DNA from: Novosphingobium resinovorum
GTDB lineage: Bacteria > Pseudomonadota > Alphaproteobacteria > Sphingomonadales > Sphingomonadaceae
Length of the DNA stretch: 64,000 nucleotides
Direction of reading: 5' to 3'
Assembly (NCBI RefSeq): GCF_027922145.1
Contig: NZ_BSFC01000011.1
Location: 372,001-436,000, forward strand
How positions within the stretch are numbered: position 1 is the stretch's first letter; each line of letters opens with the position of its first letter. The position numbers and the translations under genes are program-made. Of the stretch, positions 18,389 through 26,762 are shown piece by piece. The notes under the pieces were generated by a model. That model was not told the origin of the DNA, searched no databases, and saw only the letters and a program-made list of their open reading frames with translations.

Positions 18389-19616
18389 GGATGAGAGCGC
18401 TCCTGCGGCCGAAACCGTACGATGTTACCGCCCGTGCCTTGGTGGCCCACCTTGCGCGCGAGGTCAGGAAATCTGCAACGGCCCGCCCGGCACGCTCGGA
18501 TGCACGAGGTCCATCTGTGTCGAAAGTGTCCTGAAGGCCCTGCAACTGGACCGGAGCGTAAATGCCATGCGAGGCGATCGCATGGGCAACCTTGTCGGCA
18601 ATGTCTTCGCAGTCCTCGTGAACCGGGCCGTATTGCCAGTGTCGGTAGCTCGGATTGCCCTGCCAGTTGGCTCCATGCGCATTGAGGAAAAGGCAGGGAC
18701 GCGGGCGTACGACGAACTCGTAGATCTGGCTGCTGACATCGCCGAGATAGACCGAGGCCATGCGCGTATAGCTCATATCCACGCTCGACGCGCTGCCGAG
18801 ATCGACGTGAACGTGCGGGAGGCGGGCAAATTCCTCGAGTTGGCGTTCCATGCGTTCGCGGCGACGGCAACCGTCGTACATGCGGATGTGCGGCGCCACG
18901 ATGAGGTTGAAGCGGTCATCCTCGGCGAACTGGCGAACCACGTCGAGGCCCATCTGCGGCCACGAGGACAGCTTGCGCGAGAAATGAGGGTTGTACAGCA
19001 CCACCGGCCGATCCTGCGGGAACAGCCGGGCCGGGGCACGATCCGCGGTGAGGTCGAACTTGCCGTAGCCGACGATCGCATAGTGGCCCTCGCGGATCAG
19101 GCCCTTGTCGAGCATCCGGCAGCGCTGCTTCTCGCCCGCCAGAAGGACGAAGTCGAACTGGCGGATGCGACGGTCGTAGCCCACTGCCCGGTCGCCCGCA
19201 CCATGGCAGGTGTGGATGAAGCAAGTACGCCGCAAACCGACATGGCGCAGCAGCAGCGACGTGCGCTCCGGCACGACGATGGCGTCATATGCCGCAAGCC
19301 GACTGCGCGCCGCCGCAAGAGCAACGAGCTTGGGCGGAGTAACGACACCCACCAGTCGTGTGAAAGCGGAGAGCATGCCCCCCTCGACCTGCACGAAGCG
19401 GATCGTTGAAACGCCATGCCGCCGAGCAATGTCGCGGGCCATGGCAATATGCTCCGCCGTCATCGCCATGACGTCCACGGCAAAGCGCGGATCGCGAGCG
19501 AGTTCGATCGCCAGCGGCATCGCGTGCAAAACGTGGTGCAATTGAGCGTTGAAGAAAAAGCAGAGTTTCTGCGGTGCCGCGGGGTCGGCGAGCCGCTCGA
19601 TCGCTCCTTGGAGCAT
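18381..19616 (-). CDS. CDP-glycerol glycerophosphotransferase-like GT-B protein
   Basis: A 411-residue protein resembling the CDP-glycerol glycerophosphotransferase/TagF-like GT-B group: an N-terminal Rossmann half (LCFFFNAQLHHVLHAMPLAIEL), a central THCHGAGDRAVGYD with candidate catalytic His, VVLYNPHFSRKLSSW, and a C-terminal DMSYTRMASVYLGDVSSQIYEF typical of this group. It probably transfers a polyol-phosphate or sugar to an envelope glycan; no teichoic acid is implied. The ATG at 19616 is preferred because GGAGGAAG lies upstream; an ATG four codons earlier has no good ribosome site. It overlaps the GT4 gene by 8 bp. Confidence 0.75.
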   Translation of the reverse strand: MLQGAIERLADPAAPQKLCFFFNAQLHHVLHAMPLAIELARDPRFAVDVMAMTAEHIAMARDIARRHGVSTIRFVQVEGGMLSAFTRLVGVVTPPKLVALAAARSRLAAYDAIVVPERTSLLLRHVGLRRTCFIHTCHGAGDRAVGYDRRIRQFDFVLLAGEKQRCRMLDKGLIREGHYAIVGYGKFDLTADRAPARLFPQDRPVVLYNPHFSRKLSSWPQMGLDVVRQFAEDDRFNLIVAPHIRMYDGCRRRERMERQLEEFARLPHVHVDLGSASSVDMSYTRMASVYLGDVSSQIYEFVVRPRPCLFLNAHGANWQGNPSYRHWQYGPVHEDCEDIADKVAHAIASHGIYAPVQLQGLQDTFDTDGPRASERAGRAVADFLTSRARWATKARAVTSYGFGRRSALIHE

Positions 19617-19811
19617 GGCTTCCTCCATTTCAGGCTTCGGCTATCCGATCCTTGGCCCCATCGGTTTGCCAACGCATTTCAGAAGGTCGCAGCGCGGTCG
19701 CGGTCTTGCAACAATCGCGCGGCGGAGCGCCCCATGGACCGGCCTGCCGGTGGAGACGTAGTTCCGTTCAAAATGCCCATGCCGGGTATTTCAGTGCGGC
19801 ATCGACCGCTC

Positions 19812-21131
19812 TCAGCGCCCACCCTTGCGCAGCGTCGTCAGGTCGATGCCGTGCTTGTGCACCTTGTAGTAGAAGGTTTTGCGAGGGATGCCGAGCCGCT
19901 TGATCGCCGCGCCGATCTCCCCCTTCGTGCCCAGCACTGCCGCCACGATCGTATCACGCTCGAACGCGTCTAGACGCTGCGGCAGGGTATCGCCGGAAGG
20001 CTCGCCTGGAGCCTCAGGCACGGCATCTTCCAGCCCGAGCACGAAACGCTCTGCAAAATGCGCCAGTTCGCGCACGTTGCCCGGCCAGTCGTGGCTCGAC
20101 AGATGATGCCGCACGGTGCCGGTCATCATCGGCAGCGGCAGTCGTAGCCGGGTCGCGGCGGCTCCGGCAAGGTGCGCGAAGAGCGCCGGCACGTCTTCCC
20201 TCCGCTCACGCAGAGGCGGCATCCGCAGGCGTAGCGCCGCAAGGCGATAGAACAGGCCGGGCGTGATCTTCTCGGACAAGTCCCCCTCGTCCGTCCCGCC
20301 CGTAGCGATCACGCGCAAGTCCAGCGGCAGCGGCTCGCGCGCGCCGGGGCTGCGGAGCACGCGCTCCTCCACCAGCGGGGTCAGACGCGCTTGCAGCCGC
20401 CGCGAGGCGTGGTCTATGTCGTCGAGGAACAGTGTGCCGCGCGCGACCGAAGCAATGCTCGCCTCGCCCATCGGCGCAAAAAGTTCGTCCTCCAGCGCCT
20501 CCGGCAAGGCGCCACAGGAAACCGCCATGAACCGCTGGCGCGATCGTTTGCCCGCACGATGGATGAGCCGGGCGAGCAGTTCCTTGCCGGTGCCGGTTTC
20601 CCCTTCGATGAACAGGTCGATGTCAGCATTGCCCAGGGTTGGGATCATTTCGCGCAGGCGGCGGATCGCGGGAGATTCGCCGATGAGCCCCGAGGCGGCA
20701 TCGCCTTGCGCCGCCGCTCTCAGCCGCCGGTTGTCGAGCGCCAGCCCTCGCGCCATCGCGGCCCGGTCGGCAGCCGCGACCAGAGCCTGTGGATCGAACG
20801 GCTTGGTCAGGAAATCCCAGGCCCCGGCCTTCAGCGCATCGACCGCCATCGCCACGTCGCCATGGCCGGTCACGAGGATCACCGGCAGTTCGGGATCACG
20901 CTCATACAGAGCCCGGAACAATTCGGTCCCCGACATGTGCGGCATCCGCACGTCCGACACGACAATTCCCGGCCACTCGGCATCGATGGCGTCGAGCGCG
21001 GGCCGGGCAGCGGTAAAGCTCTCCACGACGAAGCCCGCAAGTGTCAGCACTTGCGCCGTGGAAATGCGCAAGTCCGCATCGTCCTCCACGAGCGCGACGC
21101 GCCTGGCCTGTCCGGGGGCATGATCGTTCAT
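19812..21131 (-). CDS. dctD: DctD-type response regulator lacking the GAFTGA loop
   Basis: A 439-residue NtrC-family regulator: receiver (1-125; EDD, Asp60 in VVSDVRMP, Thr in VTGHGD, Lys in LTKPFD), AAA+ domain with Walker A GETGTGKE (177-184) and Walker B GTLFLDDID, and a C-terminal Fis helix-turn-helix (IGAAIKRLGIPRKTFYYKVHKHGI). Between ELF (216-218) and GTLFLD (232) stand only 13 residues, APMGEASIASVAR, where sigma-54 activators carry about 23 with GAFTGA. The sigma-54 contact loop is therefore missing, while DNA binding and ATP-site motifs remain. It may activate a sigma-70 promoter or act as a repressor. It follows dctB and should be phosphorylated by it; dctA is the expected target. 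Confidence 0.9.
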   Translation of the reverse strand: MNDHAPGQARRVALVEDDADLRISTAQVLTLAGFVVESFTAARPALDAIDAEWPGIVVSDVRMPHMSGTELFRALYERDPELPVILVTGHGDVAMAVDALKAGAWDFLTKPFDPQALVAAADRAAMARGLALDNRRLRAAAQGDAASGLIGESPAIRRLREMIPTLGNADIDLFIEGETGTGKELLARLIHRAGKRSRQRFMAVSCGALPEALEDELFAPMGEASIASVARGTLFLDDIDHASRRLQARLTPLVEERVLRSPGAREPLPLDLRVIATGGTDEGDLSEKITPGLFYRLAALRLRMPPLRERREDVPALFAHLAGAAATRLRLPLPMMTGTVRHHLSSHDWPGNVRELAHFAERFVLGLEDAVPEAPGEPSGDTLPQRLDAFERDTIVAAVLGTKGEIGAAIKRLGIPRKTFYYKVHKHGIDLTTLRKGGR

Positions 21132-21153
21132 GATGCCTGCTCGTTCATGATGC
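21124..21153. repeat. 13-bp direct repeat at the dctB/dctD junction
   Basis: TCGTTCATGATGC occurs at 21124-21136 and again at 21141-21153. On the coding strand each copy supplies an ATG: the distal one starts dctD, the proximal one overlaps the dctB stop and opens a six-codon frame (MNEQAS) whose stop overlaps the dctD ATG. It looks like a small tandem duplication. Confidence 0.85.
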
Positions 21154-22857
21154 TCGTCTCAATACGATGGCGAAGCAGGCTCCGCGCTCGGAGGGCTCGA
21201 GTTGAAGGGTGCCGCCGAAGTCCTCGACGATGTCCTTGGAAATGACGAGGCCAAGCCCCAGTCCGGTCGGCCGGCTGGTGGCGAAAGGCGTGAACAGACG
21301 GTCGGCGACGTCCTGCGCGATGCCCGGGCCATTGTCGCGCAGCGTCATCCGCACTGTTTCCGTGCCCGCTTCCACAACCAGTTCGATCCGGGCATCCGCC
21401 TGTCCCTCCAGTGCCTCGAGCGCGTTCTGCAGGATGTTGACGAGCACTTGCTCCAGCCGGACGTGCCCCCCGAACACGAGCAGGCCCGGCGGCACCTCCG
21501 GCACCACGAAGATGACGTGCGACAAGCGCTCCTTCAGGAGCAAGCAGGCGCCCTCGATCACCTCGACAAGCGGGATCGGTCCGCCCGCACGGCTGCCCTT
21601 GCGCGCGAAACCGCGCAGTTCCGCGGTCACTGCGCCGATCCGTTCGGCCAGACGGTCGATCGCCGAGAGATTGTCACGCACGGCATCCTCGGCGCCCATG
21701 TCCAGCAGTTGCCGCGAGGTTGCGGCATAATTGCGGATCGCGGCGACCGGCTGCGCGGTCTCGTGCGCGACGCTCGCCGTCACCTGCCCGAGCGTGGCAA
21801 GGCGATTGGCTTGCCGCAGACCCTCGCGAAGCTGCGCTGCGTGCGCCTCGGCGGCGGCGCGCTCCTCGATCTCCCGGCGCAGGTCGATGGTGCGCTCGGC
21901 CACGGCCGCCTCCAGTTGTGCGGTATGCTCACGGCGGCGACGCCCCCGTTCCCGCACGAACGCGACCAGCGCGAACACGGCGAGGGTAAGCAGCGCCGCC
22001 GCGATCTGCGCAGCCCGCACCACGGCATCCACCGCTCCCTGCAGCGGCAGCGCCAGACTGACCCGCCAGCCCAAGCCATCGGCGGCGGTGGTGGTCAGAA
22101 GATGGTCGCCTTTTTCGCCGCGCATGGTGACTCGGCCGCCGCCGTGCTCGCGAAACGGTACAGGCCCGAGGTCGCCGACCCCGATCAACTCACGCTCGCG
22201 CCTGCTGCGTTCCGAAGACAGCGGAAGCGTAGCGGCATAGCGCCAGTCTCGACGGCTGGTGACGAGGATCACACCGTCGCGGTCGGTGACGAAAGTGACT
22301 CCGTTCGCCTCGCGCCACTGCTCTTCGACGCGGTCGAATTCCATCTTCATGACCACGACGCTACCGCCCGCCGCGCGCCGCGCGAAGAACAGGCCGGGAC
22401 GGTGACTGACGGTTCCGAGCGCGAATTGCTCGCCGATCCCGCTGCGCAGGGCCGCCCGGAAGTAGGGCCGGAAGCTGTAGTCCTTGCCGAGAAAGCTTCG
22501 CGGATCGCGCCAGTTGCTGGCTGCGAGGGTCAGCCCGTCCTTGCGGATCACGTAGATGATGGGCGAGCCAAGATCGCGCGACAGCCGTTCGAGCTTGGCA
22601 TTCATCACGGCTTCGGCTCCCGGACGACCGGCGACGAGCGCGACGAGGTCCTGATCGTCTGCCAGCGCCAGCGGGAGAAGCCGGAAGCGGGCGATCTCGC
22701 TGGCCAGCAGAGCCTGACGCAACCGGGCGTCGACAGCCGCCTGCGCAGCGAACCGCGTGGTGCCGGCCTGCCGTACCGCCAGTCCGGTCAGGAATGCCAC
22801 CGCCACGGCGCAGACCAGCGCCGCCGTAAGCCACCAGAGATAGCGTGATCGAACCAC
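21145..22857 (-). CDS. dctB: DctB-type sensor histidine kinase
   Basis: A 570-residue membrane kinase: first helix near residues 6-25 (LWWLTAALVCAVAVAFLTG), a long periplasmic double-PAS (PDC) sensor to about 280 with the DctB-like WRDPRSFLGKDYSFRPYF segment, a second helix (AALLTLAVFALVAF), a coiled coil (EREIEERAAAEAHAAQLREG region), then HisKA with SVAHETAQPVAAIRNYA (phospho-His), N-box NILQNALEAL, DNGPGI and GLGLGL. It senses C4-dicarboxylates, often together with DctA. The GTG at 22857 has AGGCGG 7 nt upstream and is preferred over a TTG at 22893, which lies inside a palindrome and lacks a ribosome site. Confidence 0.93.
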   Translation of the reverse strand: MVRSRYLWWLTAALVCAVAVAFLTGLAVRQAGTTRFAAQAAVDARLRQALLASEIARFRLLPLALADDQDLVALVAGRPGAEAVMNAKLERLSRDLGSPIIYVIRKDGLTLAASNWRDPRSFLGKDYSFRPYFRAALRSGIGEQFALGTVSHRPGLFFARRAAGGSVVVMKMEFDRVEEQWREANGVTFVTDRDGVILVTSRRDWRYAATLPLSSERSRRERELIGVGDLGPVPFREHGGGRVTMRGEKGDHLLTTTAADGLGWRVSLALPLQGAVDAVVRAAQIAAALLTLAVFALVAFVRERGRRRREHTAQLEAAVAERTIDLRREIEERAAAEAHAAQLREGLRQANRLATLGQVTASVAHETAQPVAAIRNYAATSRQLLDMGAEDAVRDNLSAIDRLAERIGAVTAELRGFARKGSRAGGPIPLVEVIEGACLLLKERLSHVIFVVPEVPPGLLVFGGHVRLEQVLVNILQNALEALEGQADARIELVVEAGTETVRMTLRDNGPGIAQDVADRLFTPFATSRPTGLGLGLVISKDIVEDFGGTLQLEPSERGACFAIVLRRAS

Positions 22858-22887
22858 GCGAATCCGCCTAGGCCAGGATGAAGCGAT

Positions 22888-22903
22888 GTGCAAGTTTCTG
22901 CAC
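22888..22903. promoter_or_regulatory. Inverted repeat upstream of dctB (GTGCA-N6-TGCAC)
   Basis: GTGCAAGTTTCTGCAC has 5-bp perfect arms around 6 bp. It lies 30 bp upstream of the chosen dctB start. A longer relative, with the same GTGCAA and TGCAC ends, lies about 100 bp away before dctA. Candidate DctD or other regulator site; inferred from symmetry and position only. Confidence 0.45.
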
Positions 22904-22988
22904 TACAGGGCGTGGGCGAGGGCCAATTTTAGGACATGATGTCTCAAAGACTTTCATTACATAATTGAAATTATGATATTTTTACAAA

Positions 22989-23009
22989 CGTGCAATTCTT
23001 CTTTGCACG
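22989..23009. promoter_or_regulatory. Inverted repeat upstream of dctA (7-7-7)
   Basis: CGTGCAA and TTGCACG, a perfect 7-bp pair around a 7-bp spacer, lie 90 bp upstream of the dctA start in the dctB/dctA divergent gap. This is the best candidate operator for dctA. No sigma-54 -24/-12 box (TGGCAC-N5-TTGC) was found nearby, which fits a DctD without GAFTGA. Confidence 0.5.
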
Positions 23010-23098
23010 CAATGAAACGGATTGCAGTCTGACCCTAGGCACGAGCATCACCCCAAGGGTGTCGTCGGTGCCACGAGGATGACGAAGGCTTATTCCGT

Positions 23099-24418
23099 AT
23101 GCATTATGATCCGTCGCACATTCAGCCGGTCGCTGCGAAGCGTTGGTATACCCACCTCTATGTCCAGGTTCTCGCCGCGATCACCGCAGGCGTGCTGCTC
23201 GGCCATTTCTACCCGGCGGTCGGCGAATCGCTGAAGCCGGTCGGCGACATGTTCATCAAACTGGTGAAGATGGTGATCGCTCCGGTCATCTTCCTCACCA
23301 TCGTCACCGGTATCGCCGGAATGCGCGATCTCGGCTCTGTCGGGCGCGTGGCGGCGAAGGCCTTCGCCTACTTCCTGTTCTTCTCGACGCTCGCGCTGAT
23401 CGTCGGCATGACCGTCGCGAACGTCGTACGGCCGGGCGCGGGCTTCAATATCGATCCCGCCACGCTCGATGCGGGCAAGGTCGCGCAGTACGCCGAAAAG
23501 GCGCACGAGACCTCGCTGCTCGGTTTCCTCAACGCGATGATCCCGGACACGCTGGTCTCAGCGCTGGCGCAGGAGAACATCCTGCAGGTGCTCGTCGTGG
23601 CGATCCTGTTCGGCTGCTCGCTGGCCGCGATTGGGGAACGCGGCGACAAGGTGCTGTCGCTGCTCGAGGACATTTCCATCGTCGTCTTCAAGCTCGTCTC
23701 GATCGTGATGAAGCTCGCCCCGATCGGCGCCTTCGGCGCGATGGCCTTCACCATCGGCAAGTACGGCGTCGGCAGCCTCGCCAACCTCGCGCAGCTGGTG
23801 GCAACGTTCTACCTGACCTCGATCCTGTTCGTGGTCTTCGTGCTTGGCGCGGTGGCGAAGCTGTGCGGGTTCTCGATCTTCAAGCTGATCGCCTACCTCA
23901 AGGCCGAGCTGCTGCTGGTTCTGGGCACCTCCTCCTCGGAAAGCGCCCTGCCCGCCCTCATCGAAAAGATGGAGCGCGCCGGCTGCCCCAAGGCCGTCGT
24001 CGGCCTCGTCGTTCCCACCGGCTACTCTTTCAACCTCGACGGCACCAACATCTACATGACGCTGGCGGCGCTGTTCATCGCTCAAGCCTGCAACGTGGAC
24101 CTGACGCTGGGCCAGCAACTGCTGCTTCTTGGCGTGGCGATGCTGTCGTCCAAGGGTGCAGCGGGTGTCACCGGCGCGGGCTTCATCACGCTGGCCGCAA
24201 CGCTCTCGATCGTGCCGGACGTGCCGGTCGCGGGCATGGCGCTGATCCTCGGCGTGGACCGCTTCATGTCGGAATGCCGCAGCCTGACCAACTTCGTCGG
24301 CAATGCGGTGGCCACCGTCGTCGTCTCCCGCTGGGAGGGCAAGCTCGACCACGCGCAGCTCGACGCGGCACTGTCCGGCCACGCGCTCCCCGCAGCGATT
24401 CTCGCGCCCGCCGAATAA
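23099..24418 (+). CDS. dctA: C4-dicarboxylate:cation symporter DctA
   Basis: A 439-residue DAACS-family transporter that brings succinate, fumarate and malate across the inner membrane with cations. Seen: [19 protein letters not shown], the serine-rich hairpin [16 protein letters not shown], and the substrate-site [22 protein letters not shown] followed by [14 protein letters not shown]. Normal length. It is divergent from dctBD, the standard arrangement, and a porin gene follows after 38 bp, suggesting co-transcription and a shared uptake path. The ribosome site is modest (GAAGG 12 nt upstream). Confidence 0.97.
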   Translation: MHYDPSHIQPVAAKRWYTHLYVQVLAAITAGVLLGHFYPAVGESLKPVGDMFIKLVKMVIAPVIFLTIVTGIAGMRDLGSVGRVAAKAFAYFLFFSTLALIVGMTVANVVRPGAGFNIDPATLDAGKVAQYAEKAHETSLLGFLNAMIPDTLVSALAQENILQVLVVAILFGCSLAAIGERGDKVLSLLEDISIVVFKLVSIVMKLAPIGAFGAMAFTIGKYGVGSLANLAQLVATFYLTSILFVVFVLGAVAKLCGFSIFKLIAYLKAELLLVLGTSSSESALPALIEKMERAGCPKAVVGLVVPTGYSFNLDGTNIYMTLAALFIAQACNVDLTLGQQLLLLGVAMLSSKGAAGVTGAGFITLAATLSIVPDVPVAGMALILGVDRFMSECRSLTNFVGNAVATVVVSRWEGKLDHAQLDAALSGHALPAAILAPAE

Positions 24419-24456
24419 AACCAAAAACGACTACAGAGCCACAAGGGTCGCACCCC

Positions 24457-25920
24457 ATGACTACCGTTACTTCGCGGCTTCGCGCCGCCACCCTGCCGCT
24501 CGCCCTGGCGACGGCCGCCTCGCTGGCCCCTTCAGCGGCCCAAGCCAAAGATGCCGCCTACCCGCAGGCCTTCAACGGCGACGGTGCAGTAACCGGCGGT
24601 TATTCGCTCTCGCGCTGGGCCGAGGACTGGACCTCCATGGCCGATCCGGCAAAGCGCGACGATCCGCTCGACCGGCTCAAGTACATCCCGCTCGACAGTG
24701 ACGGCGATATCTATCTGACCCTCTCGGGGGAGCTTCGCCTGCGCGTCAACCAGACCACCAACCCGAACCTGCGCGAAGCCGAGGCCCAACGACAGGACAT
24801 CAACCGCATCGTCGGCGGCGCGGATCTCCACATCGGCGAGCACTTGCGGTTCTATGGCGAGGTCGCCCATGGCGGCATTTCCGGCCGCAACCTCGGCGCT
24901 CCTGCTGCCACCCTGCGCAACGACGTTGTCATCCAGCAGTCCTTCGTCGAGGCACGCACCGACATCGGCGATGTCGATGTCGGCGTACGCTACGGCCGGC
25001 AAGAGTTCGTCGACGGCCCCAATCTGCTGGCATCACAGCGCGACAACAACACCATCCGCTACACGATGAACGGCTGGCGTTTCTACGCGCGCGGATCGAA
25101 GCTGCGCATCGACGCCTTCGACTTTCGCCCCACCGCCTATGGCGACCTCGGCACCGGCGACGACGTCAACGATCCGGCACGCCGCTTCTCCGGCGCCTCG
25201 GTAGGCGTGATGCTGCCCAAGACGATCCTTGGCAACAAGGCGAACCTCGCCTTCGACGCATTCCTGTGGCGGCGGCATAATGACGTCGGTGCATGGGGCG
25301 GCCGCATAGGCCCGGCTACGCGCTACTATCTCGGCGGCTGGCTGCGCGGCGAAGTGGGGGCGATAAACCTCGACTGGTCGGTCAACCGGCAGTGGGGCTA
25401 CTACATGGACCAGGATATTTCCGCCTGGCAGGCCTTCATCGCCCAGACCTACAGGCTGGGCAAGAGCAAGACCGCCCCGCGTGTCGGCGTCCATTTCGAC
25501 TACGCCAGCGGCGGGGGCGGATATGGCAACGGCAAGCTGCGTAATGCCTACTCACCTTTCGGAAACAACATCTACTTCAGCTACCAGCTCTACCTGACGC
25601 CCTCGAACCTGCGGGCAGTCACGCCGAACTTCAGCTTCTCGCCGGTCAAGGACGTGCGCGTGCTGGCGGAATACGAGTTCGCCTGGCGCGATAACATCCA
25701 AGACGCGGTCTACCGCGCCAATGGACAGCCGTTCGCTGGAACCCAGAACGGCACGGCGCGCAAGGTGGCCGAACTGGCGCGGCTACAACTGGTATGGACG
25801 ATCACGCCGCGCCTGTCCTTTACCGGCCGCTACGAGCATCTCGATGCCGGACCGGCGCTGACCGACGCGGGTTACAAGAGTTCCGACTTCCTCGCCGGCT
25901 GGCTGAGCTACCGGTTCTGA
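24457..25920 (+). CDS. Alginate_exp/AlgE-type outer-membrane porin
   Basis: A 487-residue protein: signal peptide 1-30 (LPLALATAASLAPSAAQAKD), then alternating beta strands of a barrel ending in a C-terminal aromatic (GWLSYRF), the outer-membrane assembly signal. The family is named for alginate export, but sphingomonad members are mostly diffusion porins for small organic acids. The position 38 bp after dctA suggests passive entry of dicarboxylates through the outer membrane. The ATG at 24457 has AAGGGT upstream. It ends one base before the convergent GntR gene. Confidence 0.85.
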   Translation: MTTVTSRLRAATLPLALATAASLAPSAAQAKDAAYPQAFNGDGAVTGGYSLSRWAEDWTSMADPAKRDDPLDRLKYIPLDSDGDIYLTLSGELRLRVNQTTNPNLREAEAQRQDINRIVGGADLHIGEHLRFYGEVAHGGISGRNLGAPAATLRNDVVIQQSFVEARTDIGDVDVGVRYGRQEFVDGPNLLASQRDNNTIRYTMNGWRFYARGSKLRIDAFDFRPTAYGDLGTGDDVNDPARRFSGASVGVMLPKTILGNKANLAFDAFLWRRHNDVGAWGGRIGPATRYYLGGWLRGEVGAINLDWSVNRQWGYYMDQDISAWQAFIAQTYRLGKSKTAPRVGVHFDYASGGGGYGNGKLRNAYSPFGNNIYFSYQLYLTPSNLRAVTPNFSFSPVKDVRVLAEYEFAWRDNIQDAVYRANGQPFAGTQNGTARKVAELARLQLVWTITPRLSFTGRYEHLDAGPALTDAGYKSSDFLAGWLSYRF

Positions 25921-25921
25921 T

Positions 25922-26608
25922 TCAGTCCCGCGCTTCCAGGTAGGCAAGGACCACCGCGCGGTTCTGCCGATCGGCCTCGAACCGCGTCAGGTCTGCATCG
26001 TTAGCGAGGATCGCGGCGATGATCCTCGCCCGCCCCTCGCGCCATGCCGCACCGTCGTCATCGAAGACCTTGAGGTCCGGAGCAGTATGCGCGGTGGAGT
26101 AATGGAGCGTCACCCGAGTCAGCATCTCGAAAAGCGGGCGGCGGACCATGCGGAACAACAGTTCCTGGAACTCCATCTCGAAGCGGCCACAATCCATCAT
26201 GGTGACGCAGGCGGGCAGCCGCTCCGCCAATGCCGCCAGCTTCGCGCGCAACCCCGCGTCGGTACACCGCGCTGCCGCCGTCGCCAGTTCGTTGAACAGC
26301 AGCGAGGTCATGTCGAGCGCCTCTTCGTAGGACGCCGGGTTCATGCGCATGTAAGCGTGGAGACCGCGCTCCAGCGCCGCGGCGTCGGGCCGCACTCCGT
26401 AGTAGCCGCCGCCGGGACCGCGACGCACTTCCAGCAGCCCTTCGTGCTCCAGAACCCGAGCAACCTGCTGCAGCGTGACGATCCCCACCTCCAGCGAGCG
26501 CGCCAGTTCGTGCAGAGATCCGATCCGCTCCCCCTCGGGCGCCGCGTAGATCCGCTCGCGCAGGACTTCGGTGGTGCGGACGATCAGACTGGCCTTCTTT
26601 TCGCTCAT
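25922..26608 (-). CDS. GntR-family transcriptional regulator
   Basis: A 228-residue regulator: an N-terminal winged helix (about 10-75, IGSLHELARSLEVGIVTLQQVARVLEHEGLLEVRRGPGGGYYG) and an all-helical FadR/FCD-like effector domain (85-220). Usually a repressor relieved by a pathway metabolite. It is divergent from the aldehyde dehydrogenase operon, 154 bp apart, with two perfect palindromes in that gap (26619 and 26689). It most likely controls that operon and itself. Effector unknown. Confidence 0.92.
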   Translation of the reverse strand: MSEKKASLIVRTTEVLRERIYAAPEGERIGSLHELARSLEVGIVTLQQVARVLEHEGLLEVRRGPGGGYYGVRPDAAALERGLHAYMRMNPASYEEALDMTSLLFNELATAAARCTDAGLRAKLAALAERLPACVTMMDCGRFEMEFQELLFRMVRRPLFEMLTRVTLHYSTAHTAPDLKVFDDDGAAWREGRARIIAAILANDADLTRFEADRQNRAVVLAYLEARD

Positions 26609-26618
26609 GGCATTCCCA

Positions 26619-26634
26619 ATAATGTGCCTATTAT
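26619..26634. promoter_or_regulatory. ATAAT-N6-ATTAT palindrome upstream of the GntR gene
   Basis: ATAATGTGCCTATTAT, 5-bp perfect arms, begins 11 bp upstream of the GntR start codon. It may be an autoregulatory operator or part of the GntR promoter. Confidence 0.4.
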
Positions 26635-26682
26635 GTCAATTTCACATCGATTATCGGCGCCATAATACGTAATTCAAGTCAA

Positions 26683-26711
26683 TTGACCACCTATTTATAG
26701 GTCGATAGCCT
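26683..26711 (+). promoter_or_regulatory. Candidate promoter with embedded operator (ACCTATTTATAGGT)
   Basis: TTGACC (26683-26688) and TAGCCT (26706-26711) are 17 bp apart, a plausible -35/-10 pair for the aldehyde dehydrogenase operon. The perfect 14-bp palindrome ACCTATTTATAGGT (26689-26702) fills the spacer. A repressor bound there would block RNA polymerase directly. The likely binder is the divergent GntR protein. Confidence 0.5.
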
Positions 26712-26762
26712 TTCTCCCATCGAAGCGGCGCAGCAGTTGCCGCAAGAGAGGAGAGCAGTGCC

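Noticed and set aside
22904..23098. A sigma-54 promoter before dctA
   Set aside because: The best GG-N10-GC matches do not fit TGGCAC-N5-TTGC, and DctD here lacks GAFTGA.
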